In this document: one piece after another, positions 35,722 to 44,940 of the stretch
Layout: every line of letters starts with the position of its first letter
How positions within the stretch are numbered: the stretch's first letter is position 1
Notes under the pieces: model-generated
Database searches by the model: none
What the model saw: only the letters and a program-made list of their open reading frames with translations
What the model was told of the DNA's origin: nothing
Translations under genes and position numbers: made by a program
Source: Paenibacillus sedimenti
GTDB lineage: Bacteria > Bacillota > Bacilli > Paenibacillales > NBRC-103111
Length of the DNA stretch: 64,000 nt
Direction: 5' to 3'
Assembly (NCBI RefSeq): GCF_014534655.1
Contig: NZ_JACVVD010000007.1
Coordinates: 1 to 64,000 of the forward strand

Positions 35722-36705
35722 TTAAAATCTAATACCCGGAAGAAGATTAGAAATATTCCCCCTGCCTAACCGGACGATCTCGTTATTTAACTCCTCTGTG
35801 AGCGGGTTGCGAAGATATTTGAGATCATCGAATCTCAAACCGCTCGAGTAGCGAATTTTACGATCACCTATGGTTAAATCCATAGAATACAAGAAGCCAA
35901 GAACGGTTCTTTGATCTCTCGCCTTCATGAGCTCTATCTTTTTCAACTTAGCGGCAATCTGCTCTATGACTTTTTTATCGATGAGCGTCAGACTTTTGCC
36001 GTCTCCGTACTTAATATCGATTTGATCGATATGCTCAAAGTCTGTCTGAAGTAGTGAAGATAGAGACACTACGGGTTCTACCTTTTCTTCTTTAACAAGA
36101 ATTTCGAGCGCGAATATCTGTGGCGGGAGGCTCTGCAGGACAGCCCCCTTGGTCCATACCTCAATCCAATCGCCAATTTGAAGCTGGTCGAATCGAAGTT
36201 CGCCCTTTTGTTTCTCGGAATTGATCTTGATATCCTTGTCAGGCTTCACCCAGAAGGATTCATACTTTTCACAAGCTTTGTCTTTACACCATTCAAGATT
36301 TTTAATGAGTAATAGTTGATCCTCGGCATTGATTTCCGTAATTTCCCCTACAGCTTCTGCTTCCTTAGGGATAACGTATGACGTGATTTCCAGCGGGAAT
36401 GACTTGCCGACAGCTTTGTAAATTGCTTGTTTGAGATCTCCTTTCTCCTGTTCACTTATTTCTTCATGAAGTTGTCCGGTCTTCATAACATCCAAATGAA
36501 CGGTGTCCACTTGATGCTCATTGGGAGAAATGCCTACACTCCGAACGACGATTGAGAACTGATTATAGATATCATCTAATCCATACACCTGTTCCTGTAA
36601 ACTCAAAGGGATTTCAGCACGATCAACGGGCATAGGCGATGAGCTTTCCTGTGGGAACATAGTCCACCCGCAGGTGAGCAAAATGAATAACAATAAGCTT
36701 TTCAG
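35722..36705 (-). CDS. Exported protein of unknown function
   Basis: Predicted ~327 residues with a hydrophobic N-terminal signal (LKSLLLFILLTCGW). The middle part (GEITEINAEDQLLLIKNLEW ... LRFDQLQIGDWIEVW) resembles the DUF3221 OB-like module of Bacillales exported proteins, and the C-terminal part (IDIKYGDGKSLTLIDKKVIE) looks like a second small beta domain. The start is uncertain: AGGAGG lies 8 bases before a CTG at 36705, whereas the only upstream option, TTG at 36726, precedes that site. Function unknown. It is divergent from the CGTase gene with overlapping promoters. Confidence 0.7.
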   Translation of the reverse strand: MKSLLLFILLTCGWTMFPQESSSPMPVDRAEIPLSLQEQVYGLDDIYNQFSIVVRSVGISPNEHQVDTVHLDVMKTGQLHEEISEQEKGDLKQAIYKAVGKSFPLEITSYVIPKEAEAVGEITEINAEDQLLLIKNLEWCKDKACEKYESFWVKPDKDIKINSEKQKGELRFDQLQIGDWIEVWTKGAVLQSLPPQIFALEILVKEEKVEPVVSLSSLLQTDFEHIDQIDIKYGDGKSLTLIDKKVIEQIAAKLKKIELMKARDQRTVLGFLYSMDLTIGDRKIRYSSGLRFDDLKYLRNPLTEELNNEIVRLGRGNISNLLPGIRF

Positions 36706-36748
36706 TCCAATCCCCTCCTCATGCAATAGGAAATAAATACCATATTTA

Positions 36749-36778
36749 ATTATAGCACCAAGTCATATTGACATCCAA
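36749..36778 (-). promoter_or_regulatory. Promoter of the 35722 gene
   Basis: On the minus strand TTGGAT and TATAAT are separated by 18 bases, 44 bases before the gene. It overlaps the divergent CGTase promoter's -35 element, so the two may compete. Confidence 0.55.
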
Positions 36779-36795
36779 ATTTCATGGATTATAAT
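36768..36795 (+). promoter_or_regulatory. CGTase promoter (near-perfect sigma-A consensus)
   Basis: TTGACA and TATAAT are separated by 16 bases. The predicted start near 36802 gives a 270-base leader before the CGTase ATG. Confidence 0.75.
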
Positions 36796-36865
36796 GGTAA
36801 ATGTAAAGATTTTCAAGTTGATTGCATGAAAATGCTTGTCGACAACAAAAGGGCAATGCTTTTTT

Positions 36866-36880
36866 AAACCGAAACGGTTT
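36866..36880. promoter_or_regulatory. LacI/CcpA-type palindrome in the CGTase leader
   Basis: AAACCGAAACGGTTT is a palindrome with two central CG steps of the kind bound by LacI-family repressors (CcpA or a maltose repressor). It lies ~65 bases past the predicted transcription start, a roadblock position. Confidence 0.5.
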
Positions 36881-36883
36881 TTA

Positions 36884-36928
36884 AAACAACCCCGGTTCTC
36901 TCTGAGCTGAGAGGCACCGGGGTTGTTT
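36884..36928 (+). terminator. First terminator-like hairpin in the CGTase leader
   Basis: AAACAACCCCGGT pairs with ACCGGGGTTGTTT over 13 bases, with an inner CTCTC/GAGAG stem, then TTTGTGTTTC. It lies downstream of the CGTase promoter and before the gene. Confidence 0.75.
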
Positions 36929-36943
36929 GTGTTTCGGATTAGG

Positions 36944-36986
36944 AACAACCCCGACATGATCCTGAACAGGATGGTCGAGGGTTGTT
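36944..36986 (+). terminator. Second terminator-like hairpin in the CGTase leader
   Basis: AACAACCCCGAC pairs with GTCGAGGGTTGTT, with an inner ATCCTG/CAGGAT stem, followed by TTTTGTTTTCG. Its outer stem shares AACAACCCCG with the first hairpin. It ends ~85 bases before the CGTase ATG. Confidence 0.8.
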
Positions 36987-37072
36987 TTTGTTTTCGCTTT
37001 TATTTTGAAAGGGGGGATTCGGACTCAGCGTTAGGCTTGCTTTTCACAACCACATTTCAAAGGAGGAATACA

Positions 37073-39214
37073 ATGAAACGCCTGAAAAAAACTACATTCG
37101 TCTGGTTGCTGTCCGTTCTGGCCGCAGTATCCTTTGCACTTCCCGCACAAGCAACTCCCGATACGAGTGTCGCGAACAAGCAAAATTTTTCCACCGATGT
37201 CATTTACCAAATTGTCACCGATCGCTTCGTGGACGGCAACAGCGCCAATAACCCGACAGGAGCAGCTTTCAGCAGTAGTTGTACACAGCTTAAACTGTAT
37301 TGCGGGGGCGACTGGCAAGGCATTATCAACAAAATCAACGATGGCTACCTGACCGGTATGGGCATTACCGCGATTTGGATCTCCCAGCCGGTGGAGAATA
37401 TCACGGCGGTCATTAATTACTCAGGAACCAATAATACGTCCTACCACGGTTATTGGGCGAGAGATTTCAAGAAACCGAATGCCGCTTACGGCAGTCTCAC
37501 TGATTTCACGAACCTCATAACGGCTGCACATAGCAAAAATATTAAAGTTGTGATCGATTTTGCGCCAAATCATACGGCCCCGGCGTCCGAAACGGATCCA
37601 TCCTTCGCCGAGAACGGCCGCTTATATGATAACGGCACTTTACTTGGCGGCTATACGAATGATACGAACGGTTATTTCCACCATACCGGGGGAACGGATT
37701 TCTCCACAATCGAAAATGGCATTTATAAGAACTTATACGATCTAGCCGACATTAATCATAACAAATCAACGATGGATGCTTACTTCAAAAGCGCTGTGAA
37801 AAGCTGGCTCGACCTGGGCATCGACGGCATCCGTTTTGACGCCGTGAAGCACATGCCGTTCGGATGGCAAAAGAATCTGATGTCCTACATCAACGGCTAC
37901 AAGCCGGTCTTCTCCTTCGGCGAATGGTTCCTGGGCACGAACGAAGTCGATCCCGGCAACCACAGCTTTGCCAATGATAGCGGCATGAGCCTGCTCGATT
38001 TCCGCTATGGCCAGAAGGTGCGCCAGGTGCTGCGTGACGGTACGGATACGATGTACGGACTCGACAGCATGCTGTCCGGGACGGCATCGGCTTACAATTT
38101 CGTGAACGATCAGGTCACGTTCCTCGATAATCATGATATGGACCGCTTCCAAGTCGCCGGCGCCAGCAATCGCAAGCTGGAGCAAGCGTTGGCGCTAACG
38201 TTGACCTCCCGCGGCGTGCCAGCCATTTATTACGGTACGGAACAGTACATGACAGGAAACGGCGATCCGAACAACCGTGGGAAGATGACATCCTTCAGCA
38301 CGACGACGACCGCTTACAACGTCATCAAAAAACTCGCGCCGCTGCGTAAATCCAATCCGGCTATCGCCTATGGAACTACTCAGCAGCGTTGGATCAATAA
38401 TGATGTTTACATCTACGAGCGCAAACTCGGCAGCAATGTCGCATTAGTCGCCATTAATCGCAATCTCACAAGTTCAGCGTCCATTACGGGTCTGATCACT
38501 TCCCTGCCGACCGGCTCGTTCACAGATGCGCTAGGCGGTACGCTAAACGGTAATAGCATCACTGTTGGCAGCGGCGGCGCCGTATCCAACTTCACGCTTG
38601 CTGCAGGGGGCGTAGCCGTATGGCAATCGACAGCAGCCGCAGAAGCACCTATTCTTGCGCACGCCGGCCCTGTCATGGGCAAAGCGGGCAATACCGTCAC
38701 GCTGGACGGACGCGGCTTCGGCGCGACCAAAGGCACGGTTTACTTCGGCACAACAGCCGTAACCGGCGCAAATATCCTTTCGTGGGAAGATACCGAAATT
38801 AAAGCGATCATCCCTGCCGTAGCAGCAGGCAAATATGCAGTGTCCGTTAAAACTGCGGGCTCTGTTACCAGCAACACAGTCTCTAACTTCAACGTGCTCA
38901 GCGGCAACCAGGTATCCGTTCGATTCGTCGTTAACAATGCAACTACGGCATTAGGCGAGAACGTCTACCTTTCCGGCAGTGCAAGCGAGTTAGGCGCCTG
39001 GGATCCGAATGCAGCGATTGGCCCTCTCTACAACAAAGTCCTTTATCAATATCCGAACTGGTACTTTGACGTTAGTGTACCAGCGGGAACCGCGCTCCAA
39101 TACAAGTTCATCAAGAAAAACGGCTCCACTGTGACATGGGAAGGCGGCAGCAATCATACCTTCACGACGCCTTCTACCGGAACAGCGACTGTTACGGCAA
39201 CTTGGCAGCCCTAA
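37073..39214 (+). CDS. cgt: Cyclomaltodextrin glucanotransferase (CGTase), secreted
   Basis: Predicted 713-residue secreted GH13 enzyme turning starch into cyclodextrins, the same length as the well-known B. circulans enzyme. A signal peptide (~1-27, ending LPAQA) precedes [20 protein letters not shown]. Domains: A/B catalytic (~28-435), C (~436-525), D IPT/TIG (~526-615, [20 protein letters not shown]), E CBM20 starch-binding (~616-713, [20 protein letters not shown]). Catalytic residues are visible: Asp in [13 protein letters not shown], Glu in FGEWFLG, Asp in [18 protein letters not shown] precedes the ATG at 37073; the longer frame from 36923 runs through the leader hairpins. Alpha-, beta- or gamma-product preference cannot be read off. 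Confidence 0.97.
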   Translation: MKRLKKTTFVWLLSVLAAVSFALPAQATPDTSVANKQNFSTDVIYQIVTDRFVDGNSANNPTGAAFSSSCTQLKLYCGGDWQGIINKINDGYLTGMGITAIWISQPVENITAVINYSGTNNTSYHGYWARDFKKPNAAYGSLTDFTNLITAAHSKNIKVVIDFAPNHTAPASETDPSFAENGRLYDNGTLLGGYTNDTNGYFHHTGGTDFSTIENGIYKNLYDLADINHNKSTMDAYFKSAVKSWLDLGIDGIRFDAVKHMPFGWQKNLMSYINGYKPVFSFGEWFLGTNEVDPGNHSFANDSGMSLLDFRYGQKVRQVLRDGTDTMYGLDSMLSGTASAYNFVNDQVTFLDNHDMDRFQVAGASNRKLEQALALTLTSRGVPAIYYGTEQYMTGNGDPNNRGKMTSFSTTTTAYNVIKKLAPLRKSNPAIAYGTTQQRWINNDVYIYERKLGSNVALVAINRNLTSSASITGLITSLPTGSFTDALGGTLNGNSITVGSGGAVSNFTLAAGGVAVWQSTAAAEAPILAHAGPVMGKAGNTVTLDGRGFGATKGTVYFGTTAVTGANILSWEDTEIKAIIPAVAAGKYAVSVKTAGSVTSNTVSNFNVLSGNQVSVRFVVNNATTALGENVYLSGSASELGAWDPNAAIGPLYNKVLYQYPNWYFDVSVPAGTALQYKFIKKNGSTVTWEGGSNHTFTTPSTGTATVTATWQP

Positions 39215-39231
39215 TTTATGCAAGCTCTTTC

Positions 39232-39268
39232 AACCTCTCGTCTGCTTTGTGCAGGCGGGAGGTTTTTT
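39232..39268 (+). terminator. Terminator after the CGTase gene
   Basis: AACCTCTCGTCTGC pairs with GCAGGCGGGAGGTT around TTTGT, followed by TTTTTT, 18 bases past the stop codon. Confidence 0.88.
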
Positions 39269-39331
39269 AAGCAGGAAAATCGGCATTCGCCCCGAAAACA
39301 TGATCATGATGATTCTCGAAAGGTTGAACAT

Positions 39332-40165
39332 ATGACGGCCATTCTGCATGCTAGAAGCAAAAGTTATTTTTGGAAGGGCAAAGGTGCATTATCCATAAAA
39401 ACCTTTAGGAATGGTCGTGCCTTTTACCATACAGGACGCGGACATTTTGCTGTTGCTGAAGGGAGTTATCTTCTGCTGAATCATGGTCAAGAGTACACGA
39501 TTACCATCGAATCGGAAGTTCCCATAGAATCTTTCTGTATCTTTTTCCCAGAAAACTTGGTTGAAGAAGTATATCGTAGTCTAGCGGCCTCAAATGAGCA
39601 GCTGCTGGATGATCCGTTCGCACCGAAGCAGACGACCATAGATTTTGTTGAGAAAACTTATTCGTATGATGAATGGATTGCCCCCGCTCTATCTCAATTA
39701 AGGGCTGAATATACCAATAAGCAAGAGGATAGCGCATGGCTGGAGGAGATGCTGTACGAAATAGCGCAAAACCTTTTGCAGGTTCACCGTCAGGTGAATA
39801 AGGATATGATGAAGTTACAGTCACTAAAAGCCTCGACACGGGAGGAACTATTTAAACGGCTGCATGTTTGTCATGACTTTATTTCTGCCTACTACGATCA
39901 ACCGATCACTTTAGCGGAGATGGCGAGAGCTGCATGTTTATCTCCAAACCATCTCCTCAGAAGCTACAAGCAATTGTTCGGTATGTCCCCCGGACAGTTT
40001 TTAACTGAAATGAGATTGAAAGAAGCAAAGACACTCCTGCTTAGAACAGACAAATCTGTCACCGATATTTGTTTAGAGGTCGGGTTTCAAAGTGTAAGTT
40101 CGTTCAGCGGACTGTTTGCCAAGCGTTTTGCCAGTCCCCCCTCCCAGTTCCGTCAAAAAAAGTGA
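39332..40165 (+). CDS. AraC-family transcriptional regulator
   Basis: Predicted 277-residue regulator: an N-terminal cupin-like effector domain (~1-160, with FAVAEGSYLLLNHGQEY) and two C-terminal helix-turn-helices (ITLAEMARAACLSPNHLLRS and DICLEVGFQSVSSFSGLFAK). AAAGG precedes the ATG at 39332. It lies directly after cgt, but the strong terminator between them argues for separate transcription. It might respond to a sugar and control cgt or another locus; there is no direct evidence. Confidence 0.88.
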   Translation: MTAILHARSKSYFWKGKGALSIKTFRNGRAFYHTGRGHFAVAEGSYLLLNHGQEYTITIESEVPIESFCIFFPENLVEEVYRSLAASNEQLLDDPFAPKQTTIDFVEKTYSYDEWIAPALSQLRAEYTNKQEDSAWLEEMLYEIAQNLLQVHRQVNKDMMKLQSLKASTREELFKRLHVCHDFISAYYDQPITLAEMARAACLSPNHLLRSYKQLFGMSPGQFLTEMRLKEAKTLLLRTDKSVTDICLEVGFQSVSSFSGLFAKRFASPPSQFRQKK

Positions 40166-40254
40166 TTTTGAAGAAGTCGGATACGCTTGCATTCATGTAA
40201 TTTTAGTACATAAGACAATTTCAGCTTAATCAAATCGAAAAGGAGAACCCATTT

Positions 40255-40776
40255 ATGGAGTTAGCACAAATCATTGTCGATGTATTTCAGTCGGCACAGT
40301 CTGGAGATGCAACGCGACTAAAAGAGATATTGAAATCTCACCCGAACCTCGCAAACACCGAAAACGGCGATGGGCTTACGCCTCTGGGATTCGCAGCGCA
40401 CTTTGGCCATCCGCAGGCTGTTCAAGTATTGCTGGATCATGGCGCCGACGTTAATGCTGTATCGCATTCCAAGATTTCTTACATCCCTTCCAATACAGCG
40501 CTGCATGCTGCGATAGCGGGCGAAAGAAATGTGGATGTCATTAAGCTTCTTCTCGATAACAAGGCTCAGACAACGATAATGGATGGTAACGGTCATACCT
40601 GCTTGCATACCGCAGCTTTCCATGATGACAACATAGAGCTGATCCAACTATTGATCGAACACGGAGCCGATGTCCATGCAAGAGCCGAAGGCGGAGCTAC
40701 TCCACTATCTCTCGCACTCGAGCAAGGCAACAATAAAGTAGCAGCATTTCTCCGTCAAAACGGAACACTGGAGTAA
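40255..40776 (+). CDS. Ankyrin-repeat protein
   Basis: Predicted 173-residue soluble protein with four to five ankyrin repeats. Clear units are GLTPLGFAAHFGHPQAVQVL, NTALHAAIAGERNVDVIKLL, GHTCLHTAAFHDDNIELIQL and GATPLSLALEQGNNKVAAFL. No signal peptide or catalytic domain is present. Such small bacterial ankyrin proteins mediate protein-protein contacts, sometimes guarding catalases or acting as immunity proteins; no partner is apparent. AAAGGAG precedes the ATG. Confidence 0.9.
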   Translation: MELAQIIVDVFQSAQSGDATRLKEILKSHPNLANTENGDGLTPLGFAAHFGHPQAVQVLLDHGADVNAVSHSKISYIPSNTALHAAIAGERNVDVIKLLLDNKAQTTIMDGNGHTCLHTAAFHDDNIELIQLLIEHGADVHARAEGGATPLSLALEQGNNKVAAFLRQNGTLE

Positions 40777-40785
40777 CCGAACCAA

Positions 40786-40835
40786 AAAACCGTTACTTCC
40801 CATACACCATACCGGTGCGTGGGGGTAACGGTTTT
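40786..40835. terminator. Bidirectional terminator between ankyrin and ABC-2 genes
   Basis: AAAACCGTTAC pairs with GTAACGGTTTT between two converging genes, with T-runs in both directions. Confidence 0.85.
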
Positions 40836-40841
40836 CTTCAT

Positions 40842-41627
40842 TTAAGAGCCGGCGCCACGATAACGCTTCACGCCAATGTTCCAGATGGAAATGCCCAATA
40901 TGCTAAATACAATACCCATGAGAGGCGTAAGCATTGCGAACCATTTCCAGTTGGCCGGATCGATAAAGTAGGCCGCAGGGTAAAAGCCGACAAATGCAAA
41001 AGGCAATATCCACGTCAAAATGTTTCTGAGCAGCTTGTTATAAATCGTTACGGGATAGCGCCCGTAGTTCTGAATGTTCCAAATGAGCGGCAGAATACCC
41101 GTTGGCGCATCCGAGAAAAACGAGAGCGACGTCAGCGAGATGTATACCCCCGCATAGATGAGCACCGATCCGACGACCAGGACGATAAACATGAACGGGT
41201 CATACCAATGGAACGGAAGGTCCAACTTTACCCATGCGTAAATCATTACGATCGCCCCCGCCAACGCGCTGAACAGCGAAGAAGGATTCAGATTCTCAAG
41301 CATGAGCTGCCAAAGGTTATACGCAGGACGTGTCAGAATGCGGTCCATTTCGCCTTTAATAATATAGCGTTCACCAAAGCCCCATAGGTTAAAAAAGGTG
41401 ATAAACAAGCCGTATGGAATCATAAAATATCCGTAAATGAACAAAATCTGTTCTTGATCCCACCCTCCGAGCGATTGCGTTTGCAGGAAAACAACGAGGA
41501 TGAAGAAGAGATTCAATCCATTGAACAAAAGATCGGATACCACTTCAATCCAAAAGTCGGATCGGTAGGTGAGGCGTGTTTTCATGTAGTTTTTCAAATA
41601 TTCCACAACGAGGGACAGATAGAACAT
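40842..41627 (-). CDS. ABC-2 type transporter permease (DUF990-like), second
   Basis: Membrane protein of 261 residues with six predicted helices, beginning FYLSLVVEYLKNYMKTRLTY and containing FGERYIIKGEMDRILTRPAY, typical of the ABC-2 DUF990 type. GGGAGG lies 9 bases before the ATG at 41627, 5 bases past the previous gene's stop; the longer frame to 41711 is rejected. It forms an exporter with the second permease and ATPase upstream. The substrate is unknown. Confidence 0.87.
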   Translation of the reverse strand: MFYLSLVVEYLKNYMKTRLTYRSDFWIEVVSDLLFNGLNLFFILVVFLQTQSLGGWDQEQILFIYGYFMIPYGLFITFFNLWGFGERYIIKGEMDRILTRPAYNLWQLMLENLNPSSLFSALAGAIVMIYAWVKLDLPFHWYDPFMFIVLVVGSVLIYAGVYISLTSLSFFSDAPTGILPLIWNIQNYGRYPVTIYNKLLRNILTWILPFAFVGFYPAAYFIDPANWKWFAMLTPLMGIVFSILGISIWNIGVKRYRGAGS

Positions 41628-41632
41628 AGGCT

Positions 41633-42427
41633 TCACCCTCCCTGCACAAACAAGCGCGTTCTCGATCTGTTCCACAAGATATAAATCGGAATAATGAGAA
41701 CGAAGAACCACAACGCTTGAATGCCTAACTTTTCAAATATTTCAGATCCCGTAATTTTTCCGGTAAAAACGGCGCTTGGCAGGTAAGTAATCGCCTGAAA
41801 AGGCAGCCATTCCAAAACCGATTTGGCCCAGCCGGGAAAAAAGGTAATCGGAATAATGAGACCCGAGAAGAGGTCGACCGCAATACGTTTCATGCGCATG
41901 AGACCTTCATTGTTTTCCAGGAAAAATGCGAAAAGCCCCGTAATAATATTAAGCTGCGTATTAATAAGGAAGCTGAAGAAAAGCATGAGCAGATAAATAA
42001 GCCAAAGCGATGGATCTGTAGGCAACTCAACCGGCAAGAGCAGCCAGACGAAAATCATGCCGGGCGTCGTGAAGAGAAGAAGCCGGAACACGCCTTCCCC
42101 CAGACCTTGCATCATTTTCACATTGACGTAGTTATAAGGCCGGATGAATTGAATGGCTACGCTGCCGTCGCGAATTTCAGTGGCAATCTCACGATCCAGG
42201 TTATTGAAATAAAACGCTCTGCTCATCCAGGAAATGGCTACATAAGTAGTCATCTGTGCAAGCGTCATACCGCCGATGATCGTTTGCTCGCCATAGATGG
42301 CCTTATATACAAAATAGTAGGAACCAATATTAAGTGCATAGATAAGAATGCCGCTGTAATAATTGACGCGGTAGGCGAGCATCATTAGAAACCGCATCCG
42401 GATAATTTCCAAATAAGCGCTAAGCAT
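41633..42427 (-). CDS. ABC-2 type transporter permease (DUF990-like), first
   Basis: Membrane protein of 264 residues with about six helices. The N-terminus LSAYLEIIRMRFLMMLAYRV and the segment REIATEIRDGSVAIQFIRPY show the same family as the next permease. AAGGAG lies 9 bases before the ATG at 42427, which overlaps the ATPase gene end by 8 bases. Together they make a heteromeric channel. Confidence 0.87.
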   Translation of the reverse strand: MLSAYLEIIRMRFLMMLAYRVNYYSGILIYALNIGSYYFVYKAIYGEQTIIGGMTLAQMTTYVAISWMSRAFYFNNLDREIATEIRDGSVAIQFIRPYNYVNVKMMQGLGEGVFRLLLFTTPGMIFVWLLLPVELPTDPSLWLIYLLMLFFSFLINTQLNIITGLFAFFLENNEGLMRMKRIAVDLFSGLIIPITFFPGWAKSVLEWLPFQAITYLPSAVFTGKITGSEIFEKLGIQALWFFVLIIPIYILWNRSRTRLFVQGG

Positions 42428-43475
42428 GGGTGGCGACTCCTTCATGCTGCTGTGCTTCCTCATCGCGCTTCACTTCAGCCGATCCGGATTTATAAATTTC
42501 GCGTACAATGTCATCCGTATTCGTTTCATTAATCTTAATGTCCTGAATTTGCAGTACGCCGACAACACGGCTCAGCACCTCGGAGACATTCGCCCGATCC
42601 TGAGGGATGAACACTTTAGCGGATAGCTCATTCTCAAGCTGCCAGGCAACATCCAGGCCTTGCGTCAATTCCTGAAGCTTAGGCAGTGTAACCGGGTATT
42701 CGAATTGAAGCACGACTTCTTTGCCTTTGCCCCACTTCGCTTTCAGCTCTTCGAGCCCGCCATCGTAAATAATCCGACCGTCATCGAGCATAATAACCCG
42801 GGAGCAAAGCGCCTCAATATCCTGAAGATCGTGCGTCGTAAGCAGGATTGTCGTTTCGTACCTCTGGTTCAGCGATTTGAGAAATTCGCGAATTTCCGTT
42901 TTTACTACAATATCCAATCCAATCGTCGGTTCATCCAAGAACAGAATCGCCGGATTATGTAATAATGAAGCGGCGAGTTCACAACGCATCCGTTGACCCA
43001 GACTAAGCTTGCGCACAGGACGTGAAAGCAGGTCGGAAAGCTGTAGACGATCCACGAGCTCGTCGAGACGTTTTTTGTAATCGGCTTCGGAGACGCGGTA
43101 CACTTTCTTCAATAATTGAAAGGATTCCACGACGCCGATGTCCCACCAAAGCTGGCTGCGTTGACCAAACACGACACCGATGCCGGATACGAATTTTTCC
43201 CGTTCTTTATATGGAACGAACCCGTTCACCTTAATGTGACCCGATGTCGGTACGAGAATACCGGTCAACATCTTGATTGTTGTCGATTTTCCGGCGCCAT
43301 TTTCGCCGATATATCCGCAAATTTCGCCCTTTGGAATTTGAAAGCTGATGTCTTTCACAGCTGTGACATGCTTGTATTCTCTGCGAAACAAATCTTGAAA
43401 GGCACCCTTCAATCCGCCGCGGCTTTGCTGCACTTGAAACTCCTTGCGAAGCTGCTGAACGTCAATCGCTAACAT
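42420..43475 (-). CDS. ABC exporter ATP-binding protein
   Basis: Predicted 351-residue ATPase. Walker A is GENGAGKSTTIK, the signature is LSLGQRMRCELAASLL, Walker B is ILFLDEPTIGLD, and the switch His is in LLTTHDLQDIEAL. The C-terminal ~110 residues (from KGKEVVLQFEYPVTLPKLQE) form a regulatory extension. GGGGG precedes the ATG. It is first in a three-gene ABC-2 exporter operon. Such ABC/DUF990 systems export drugs, dyes or lipids-like compounds; no specific substrate can be assigned. Confidence 0.92.
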   Translation of the reverse strand: MLAIDVQQLRKEFQVQQSRGGLKGAFQDLFRREYKHVTAVKDISFQIPKGEICGYIGENGAGKSTTIKMLTGILVPTSGHIKVNGFVPYKEREKFVSGIGVVFGQRSQLWWDIGVVESFQLLKKVYRVSEADYKKRLDELVDRLQLSDLLSRPVRKLSLGQRMRCELAASLLHNPAILFLDEPTIGLDIVVKTEIREFLKSLNQRYETTILLTTHDLQDIEALCSRVIMLDDGRIIYDGGLEELKAKWGKGKEVVLQFEYPVTLPKLQELTQGLDVAWQLENELSAKVFIPQDRANVSEVLSRVVGVLQIQDIKINETNTDDIVREIYKSGSAEVKRDEEAQQHEGVATHA

Positions 43476-43674
43476 AACGAACCCCCTGTCTTTGTAGACT
43501 CGGCTACAAGTTATTCCAAAATTCGCCCAAACTTGCTATCGAAGTTTCTTAGCATCTATAATATGGATCATATAGACGAATTGTACAACAGACGATGCTA
43601 AACTAATGATACATGAAATCTGTAAGAAAAAAAAGTACAGATAAGCTTTTTCCTTTGAAAGGAGCGCAGATGCC

Positions 43675-44715
43675 TTGAAAATACTAAAAAGAACCCTGCT
43701 CCTGATCGGTATGCTGCTTATGGTGGTTGCCGGGTATTATTCGTATTCGTTCTACAACTTTGCCAAGAATATATCGAATCATTCGGAAAATCCGCAAGGC
43801 GGCGGCGGTCCGCTGATCAGTCAAGCCCTCAAAGATAGAGGCGACAAATATACGCCTCCCAAATGGGAAGGCAAGCAGCGGGTTAATATCCTGCTTCTTG
43901 GCGGCGATTCACGCGGTTTGAAGAAGAATGAGTTGCCCAGATCGGACAGTATTATGCTTGCTTCCATCGATCCTGTGACCAAGAAAGCTCACTTATTCTC
44001 CATCCTCCGAGATACATACGTGAAGATTCCGGGCGAAGGCGAGGATCGGATTAATACGGCCATCACGACCGGCGGGCCGAATCTGGTTATGAAAACGGTA
44101 AGCGATCTTTTGGGCATTCCGATTCAATATTATGTTTATACCGATTTTAAAGGGTTTATTGCACTCATTGATGCAGTTGGCGGGATTGATATTGAAGTTG
44201 AAAAAGACATGAAATACTCCGACTCCGAGGACGATCATGTCTATGATATTAATTTGAAAAAAGGAATGCAGCATCTCGACGGCAAAACAGCGCTCCAATA
44301 CGTGCGTTTCCGTCACGATGCGCTGTCTGACTTCTCTCGTACCGAGCGTCAACGCAAGTTTTTGACGGCTGTCGCTCAAAAGATGCAAACCACATCCTCG
44401 CTGATTAAGCTGCCGAAAATATTGAACTCGATAGATCCTTACATTGACACGAATCTTAGCGTGACCGATATGCTCAAGCTAGGTTCGTTAGGTTATGAAG
44501 CCAAAGCGGACGGCATCGTCAGCTCCCAGCTTCCGCCAACCGAACTGCTGATCGAGAAAAACGTCCGCGGCGCCGCTGTCATTACAGCCGACAAAAACAA
44601 GCTGCAGCATTACGTGAAGGATCTCTTCGCCGGCAAGGCGGAAGCGGATGCTGGTCCTTCGAAGCCATCGCCTTCGCCGACCCCGAAGTCGGCGGTGAAG
44701 ACGACGAAGAATTAG
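43675..44715 (+). CDS. LytR-CpsA-Psr (LCP) family cell-wall ligase
   Basis: Predicted 346-residue membrane-anchored enzyme with one N-terminal helix (TLLLIGMLLMVVAGYYSYSF) and an extracellular LCP domain (~65-250). LCP motifs: VNILLLGGDSRGLKKNELPR, RSDSIMLASIDP, ILRDTYVKIPG, FIALIDAVGGIDIEV, and LQYVRFRHDALSDFSRTERQ with the catalytic Arg residues. It attaches teichoic or other secondary wall polymers to peptidoglycan (TagTUV-like). The start is TTG with AAAGGAG upstream. The Pro/Lys-rich C-terminal tail is probably disordered. Confidence 0.92.
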   Translation: MKILKRTLLLIGMLLMVVAGYYSYSFYNFAKNISNHSENPQGGGGPLISQALKDRGDKYTPPKWEGKQRVNILLLGGDSRGLKKNELPRSDSIMLASIDPVTKKAHLFSILRDTYVKIPGEGEDRINTAITTGGPNLVMKTVSDLLGIPIQYYVYTDFKGFIALIDAVGGIDIEVEKDMKYSDSEDDHVYDINLKKGMQHLDGKTALQYVRFRHDALSDFSRTERQRKFLTAVAQKMQTTSSLIKLPKILNSIDPYIDTNLSVTDMLKLGSLGYEAKADGIVSSQLPPTELLIEKNVRGAAVITADKNKLQHYVKDLFAGKAEADAGPSKPSPSPTPKSAVKTTKN

Positions 44716-44753
44716 GGCGCGGGCTGAGCGGCGGCACTGGCATCATGCCATTT

Positions 44754-44840
44754 GCCAAATTAACGGGAAAACCTCCCGCTATTAGGGTTGGAAACAGCAT
44801 GATGGAGAAATTAGCTGGAAATACTGGCGTTAATTTGGCC
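44754..44840. repeat. Composite palindromic intergenic element
   Basis: GCCAAATTAAC at 44754-44764 pairs with GTTAATTTGGC at 44830-44840, and just inside the left arm CGGGA-AAACC-TCCCG forms its own small hairpin. It lies between the LCP gene and its terminator and does not look coding. The AACGGGA...TCCCGCTATT style recalls dispersed intergenic repeats of Paenibacillus (from memory). Confidence 0.5.
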
Positions 44841-44856
44841 ATTTCCGCGGATTATG

Positions 44857-44906
44857 CCTCTACTTGAGAAGAGCATTATGCTCCCGCTGCAGGTAGAGGC
44901 TTTTTG
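44857..44906 (+). terminator. Terminator after the LCP gene
   Basis: GCCTCTAC pairs with GTAGAGGC, with an inner GAGCAT-T-ATGCTC hairpin, followed by TTTTT. Confidence 0.82.
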
Positions 44907-44940
44907 CAGACTAAATTACATATAAAGGAATGATCCATTC

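Noticed and set aside
36884..36986. The two CGTase-leader hairpins as ordinary terminators of an upstream gene
   Set aside because: The only nearby upstream gene (35722-36705) is divergent, and a near-consensus promoter lies between it and the hairpins, so no transcript entering from the left needs stopping.
36923..37072. N-terminal extension of the CGTase frame
   Set aside because: The frame runs through the terminator hairpins and its own ribosome site; AAAGGAGG before 37073 followed by a signal peptide marks the true start.
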